The notes under the pieces are model-generated. The model had not been told where the DNA came from. It saw only the letters and a list, made by a program, of their open reading frames with translations, and ran no database searches. This document shows, piece by piece, positions 24,081-26,303 of a stretch of DNA of 26,303 nt. This stretch comes from a virus: the IMG/VR virus record IMGVR_UViG_3300012954_001743, positions 1-26,303 of that record. One strand, written 5' to 3'. The translations under genes and the position numbers were made by a program. The first letter of the stretch is position 1. Every line of letters begins with the position of its first letter.

Positions 24081-24901
24081 AATTATTATGCGACGGATGG
24101 TGTGCTGATTATGATATAAAACTAAAAGGCATGCCCAAAGATGAACTACAAGAAGTTTTTAAGGATATTTACAAGTATCTAGTTTTAAATTTTCACAATC
24201 AAGACTTAGATGAAGCGGAATTGTTACGTATCAGCGAAGTAGTAGGAAGTGTACAAAAGCAAGATCCTAAAGACGCCCAAAGGGCTCACGGCGGTAGCGG
24301 TGATGTGTGGGCAGGTGAAGGCATACTTCGAGTTGGAGGAGATGCAATTACAGGCAAGCCTAGTTTGTTTAGTCACAAACATGATTTGGATTGGCATGCT
24401 AATCAACCTAGCAATCCAAATAGAAAACAACTTATTTGGTTGTATGCACTAACAGGAACAGTAGGCAGTAGAACAAGTTGGCTTAACAACAGTTGGGCTT
24501 ATGATGATTTGCCTAACGATGTAAAATTACAAGTAGAAGATTTAAAAGTTGTCTGTGGATACAAAGCTGGCCGTTATAGCGACACGCCATTATTTAAAGA
24601 TCATCTAGATAGAGATAATCCTGTAAGCCTTATACAAAACTTTGGCGAACATAAAGGAATCTTTTTTCCTTTCTATCAAATATTTGAAGTAGTAGGATAT
24701 TCAGAAAAAGAAAGTCAGGAACTAATAGAGTTTTTACAAAACCATATTTTAAATGAAAAGTATATGTATCATCATGATTGGCAAAATGGCGATCTTAACA
24801 TTGCAGAGCAAGTTGTTACAATACACAAACGTTGGCATTTTGAGCAAATGGGTCAACGTATACTTTGGAGAGTAGCAAGTGGACATGAAAATTTGCAGTG
24901 A
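24077..24901 (+). CDS. TauD/TfdA-like dioxygenase with altered iron-binding motif
   Basis: A 274-aa protein with a TauD-like layout: 'HKHDLDWHANQPSNPNRKQL' around 100-118, 'YALTGTVGSRTSWLNNS' after it, and 'WQNGDLNIAEQVVTIHKRW' with the distal H250. R261, eleven residues on, matches the TauD H-to-R spacing for 2-oxoglutarate binding. The proximal motif reads H107-A-N109 instead of H-x-D/E, so the carboxylate iron ligand is replaced by Asn. It may therefore be a halogenase-like or otherwise unusual enzyme, a poor oxygenase, or simply use a neighbouring acid (D105). ATG 24077 overlaps the upstream gene as ATGA. Confidence 0.7.
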   Translation: MKLLCDGWCADYDIKLKGMPKDELQEVFKDIYKYLVLNFHNQDLDEAELLRISEVVGSVQKQDPKDAQRAHGGSGDVWAGEGILRVGGDAITGKPSLFSHKHDLDWHANQPSNPNRKQLIWLYALTGTVGSRTSWLNNSWAYDDLPNDVKLQVEDLKVVCGYKAGRYSDTPLFKDHLDRDNPVSLIQNFGEHKGIFFPFYQIFEVVGYSEKESQELIEFLQNHILNEKYMYHHDWQNGDLNIAEQVVTIHKRWHFEQMGQRILWRVASGHENLQ

Positions 24902-25640
24902 AATTTTAGCCCTAAGTACAGCGGTACGAACTAACGTACTTCCGGACGTAAACCACGCTGTAGAGGGCTTAAAATGCGATTTAGACGGTGTTTTAAAGTA
25001 CTCTACAAGCATCAAACAATGGTTAAAACCTGTTGTAGATCTATCCAATTTCCACGTATATCCTATGAATGGAATCACACAAGGATTGGATTGGTGGTTT
25101 GACAAAGAGCGTAGATCAGTTACAATGGAGCGTGGAGACTACCAATGGATTCATCCAAAAGCAGGCACTAATAGGATACATTATATAAGTGTGCCTAGTG
25201 CTATAGACGGTAACTTTGTAGATATACCTACTGAAATTCCAACAGCAGTTGACCTTGCATATGTAGGAAGCACACAAATTAAAAAGATAGAACTGCCAAA
25301 TAATGTAGAATATGTTTTTTATAGTTTAAGCAAACCGTTTGGAGTGCGTAATATTAGGACAGGTTGGATTTTTACAAAAGAACCAGACCAGCGTTTAGAT
25401 GCTATAACTAATAGTGCCAAGTATTATAATTATTATGCAAACAGTATAGCTGAAACAATTATTAACAAATTTGATATTGATTATATTTGGAAAAACTTGA
25501 TAGATAAACAAACAGAAGTTTGTAATGAATATAACTTCAAACCAAGCGACAGTGTATGGCTTGCTACCACAGACAATCCTGCATACGATAAATTTAAGAG
25601 AGGAGATGTGAATAGGTTATGCCTCGCACCGTGCTACTAG
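24879..25640 (+). CDS. Short PLP-dependent aminotransferase-like protein
   Basis: A 253-aa protein (251 from ATG 24885; GTG 24879 lies six bases after GGAGAG and is a possible start). It has class I aminotransferase landmarks: 'PMNGITQGLDWWF' (62-74), 'ERGDYQW', 'DLAYVG' (D125, Y128; cofactor ring contacts), and 'YSLSKPFGVRNIRTGWIF' with the candidate Schiff-base lysine K152 and R160/G162/W163. The usual fold is ~400 aa, so this is about 60 percent of full length, missing much of the small domain. The next gene begins inside its last 22 nt. It could transaminate a keto-sugar or amino acid made by the cassette. Confidence 0.65.
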   Translation: MDMKICSEILALSTAVRTNVLPDVNHAVEGLKCDLDGVLKYSTSIKQWLKPVVDLSNFHVYPMNGITQGLDWWFDKERRSVTMERGDYQWIHPKAGTNRIHYISVPSAIDGNFVDIPTEIPTAVDLAYVGSTQIKKIELPNNVEYVFYSLSKPFGVRNIRTGWIFTKEPDQRLDAITNSAKYYNYYANSIAETIINKFDIDYIWKNLIDKQTEVCNEYNFKPSDSVWLATTDNPAYDKFKRGDVNRLCLAPCY

Positions 25641-26303
25641 GAACTATCTCAAGTGTTTATCACGATTGGGTGCCATACCCTGTAGGGTGCCTTATCTCTC
25701 ATTGTATGAAGAATCCTAACATTGCAAAAGATACTAATTTCTTAGAACCTTTGTATAAAAACAAATGGGATAACGAAGACACACACAAAAAATTAAAACA
25801 AGCAGATATACTTGGGCTTACTTGTTATGTTTGGAATCAAAATGCAAATGATGAAATTGCACAAATATTTAAAAAATACAATCCAAATGGAATTGTTGTT
25901 TATGGTGGTCCTAATGTACCAGAAGAAAATTTAGAGGATTTCAAACGTGATTATGTAGATCATTATATGACAGGTCCAGGCGAATTACAATGGGAAAAGT
26001 TATTAGATCCTACAAGTGAAAGTGAATATGCTATACCTACACCATATACTGATGGAATATTTGATGACATATTGAAACGTGAAGATGATATAGCAGTTGC
26101 ATTTGAAACTAATAGAGGATGTCCTTATCATTGTGCATTTTGTGATTGGGGCGGAGTAAGTCGTAGTAAAATTACTAAATTAAAAGATGCCGCAGTAAAA
26201 GAAACTATAGAACACGTTTTAAGTTTTGATAAGGTAAAACGTTTAGAAATACTTGATGCAAACTATGGTATATTTCCTAGAGATGTAGATTTTGTACAGC
26301 ATA
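25619..26303 (+). CDS. B12-binding-type radical SAM protein (partial, runs off the window)
   Basis: Open from ATG 25619 to the window end; 228 residues visible. AGGAG at 25601-25605 precedes it, and it overlaps the upstream stop by 22 nt. Residues ~1-130 form a Rossmann-like cobalamin-binding-type domain ('VLLGTISSVYHDWVPYPVGC', 'ADILGLTCYVWN', 'NGIVVYGGPNVPE'). The core follows with 'FETNRGCPYHCAFCDWGG' (C168, C172, C175), the E-x-x-RGCP signature of B12-dependent radical-SAM enzymes. No DxH motif typical of the B12 domain was seen, so cobalamin binding is uncertain. Such enzymes methylate inert carbons or rearrange rings. The missing C-terminus could change the call. Confidence 0.8.
   Translation, partial: MPRTVLLGTISSVYHDWVPYPVGCLISHCMKNPNIAKDTNFLEPLYKNKWDNEDTHKKLKQADILGLTCYVWNQNANDEIAQIFKKYNPNGIVVYGGPNVPEENLEDFKRDYVDHYMTGPGELQWEKLLDPTSESEYAIPTPYTDGIFDDILKREDDIAVAFETNRGCPYHCAFCDWGGVSRSKITKLKDAAVKETIEHVLSFDKVKRLEILDANYGIFPRDVDFVQH

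Noticed and set aside
24249-24452. 67-codon plus-strand alternative frame inside the TauD-like gene
   Set aside because: It begins with GTG directly after AGGAA with no spacing, has no promoter, and the encoded protein has no recognisable features.
9878-25640. RiPP-type cluster with a precursor peptide
   Set aside because: Multiple SPASM-like radical-SAM enzymes suggested it, but no short ORF with a leader and Cys/Ser/Thr-rich core was found in the few gaps, and no transporter or leader peptidase is present.
1-26303. tRNA genes, CRISPR arrays, insertion sequences and attachment sites
   Set aside because: No cloverleaf-forming stretch, regular repeat-spacer pattern, transposase or integrase was recognised, and intergenic space is too limited (39 nt at most).

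Overview
The window looks like a piece of a marine T4-like myovirus genome (pelagiphage or cyanophage type). Reasons: all genes lie on one strand; neighbours mostly overlap by 1-20 nt (TAATG and ATGA junctions); base composition is AT-rich (roughly one third G+C by eye); a perfect T4-type late promoter box (TATAAATA) lies in the largest gap of the structural block; and the left end is a set of tail-fibre proteins with phage-specific motifs. The exact host cannot be read from the sequence. No tRNA, rRNA, integrase, transposase or CRISPR array was seen.

Layout. (1) Positions 1-6429 are a virion module: three long fibre-like proteins sharing an N-terminal region but with different C-terminal tips (tail-collar domain, a plain fibre end, an 'ADLAEKY'-type fibre C-terminal domain), then a smaller probable structural protein. 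(2) 6436-6813: a perfect hairpin over the start of a 115-aa conserved-looking phage protein of unknown function. (3) 6806-13130: two GT8-like glycosyltransferases with DTD motifs, an unknown protein, two paralogous GT-A-like proteins with a DGD motif flanking the first radical-SAM gene, a methyltransferase-like protein and a very small kinase-like protein. (4) 13130-21989: eight consecutive radical-SAM genes in three paralogous classes. (5) 21979-26303: nitroreductase-like, three different 2-oxoglutarate/Fe(II) oxygenase-like proteins, a short PLP aminotransferase-like protein, and a B12-binding-type radical-SAM enzyme cut by the window edge.

Together, 6466-26303 resembles a phage-borne biosynthetic or modification cassette: ten radical-SAM enzymes with intact CX3CX2C motifs, plus sugar transfer, methyl transfer, phosphoryl transfer, oxidation and transamination. 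Its product is not evident. No radical-SAM-type precursor peptide was found; a modified glycan or sugar, or a modified virion or host-surface component, is the simplest inference given the adjacent tail fibres and glycosyltransferases. Frequent gene overlaps suggest one translationally coupled transcript.

The most unusual local signal is at 20840-21213. A perfect sigma70-type promoter (TTGACA, 17 nt, TATAAT) is placed so that its likely start site would give a nearly leaderless mRNA for the radical-SAM gene at 20874, but a normal leader with a Shine-Dalgarno for a 103-codon +1-frame ORF at 20902. The GC and leucine-codon shift inside the radical-SAM gene covers almost exactly that ORF. This may be an overprinted small membrane-protein gene or a recombined segment.
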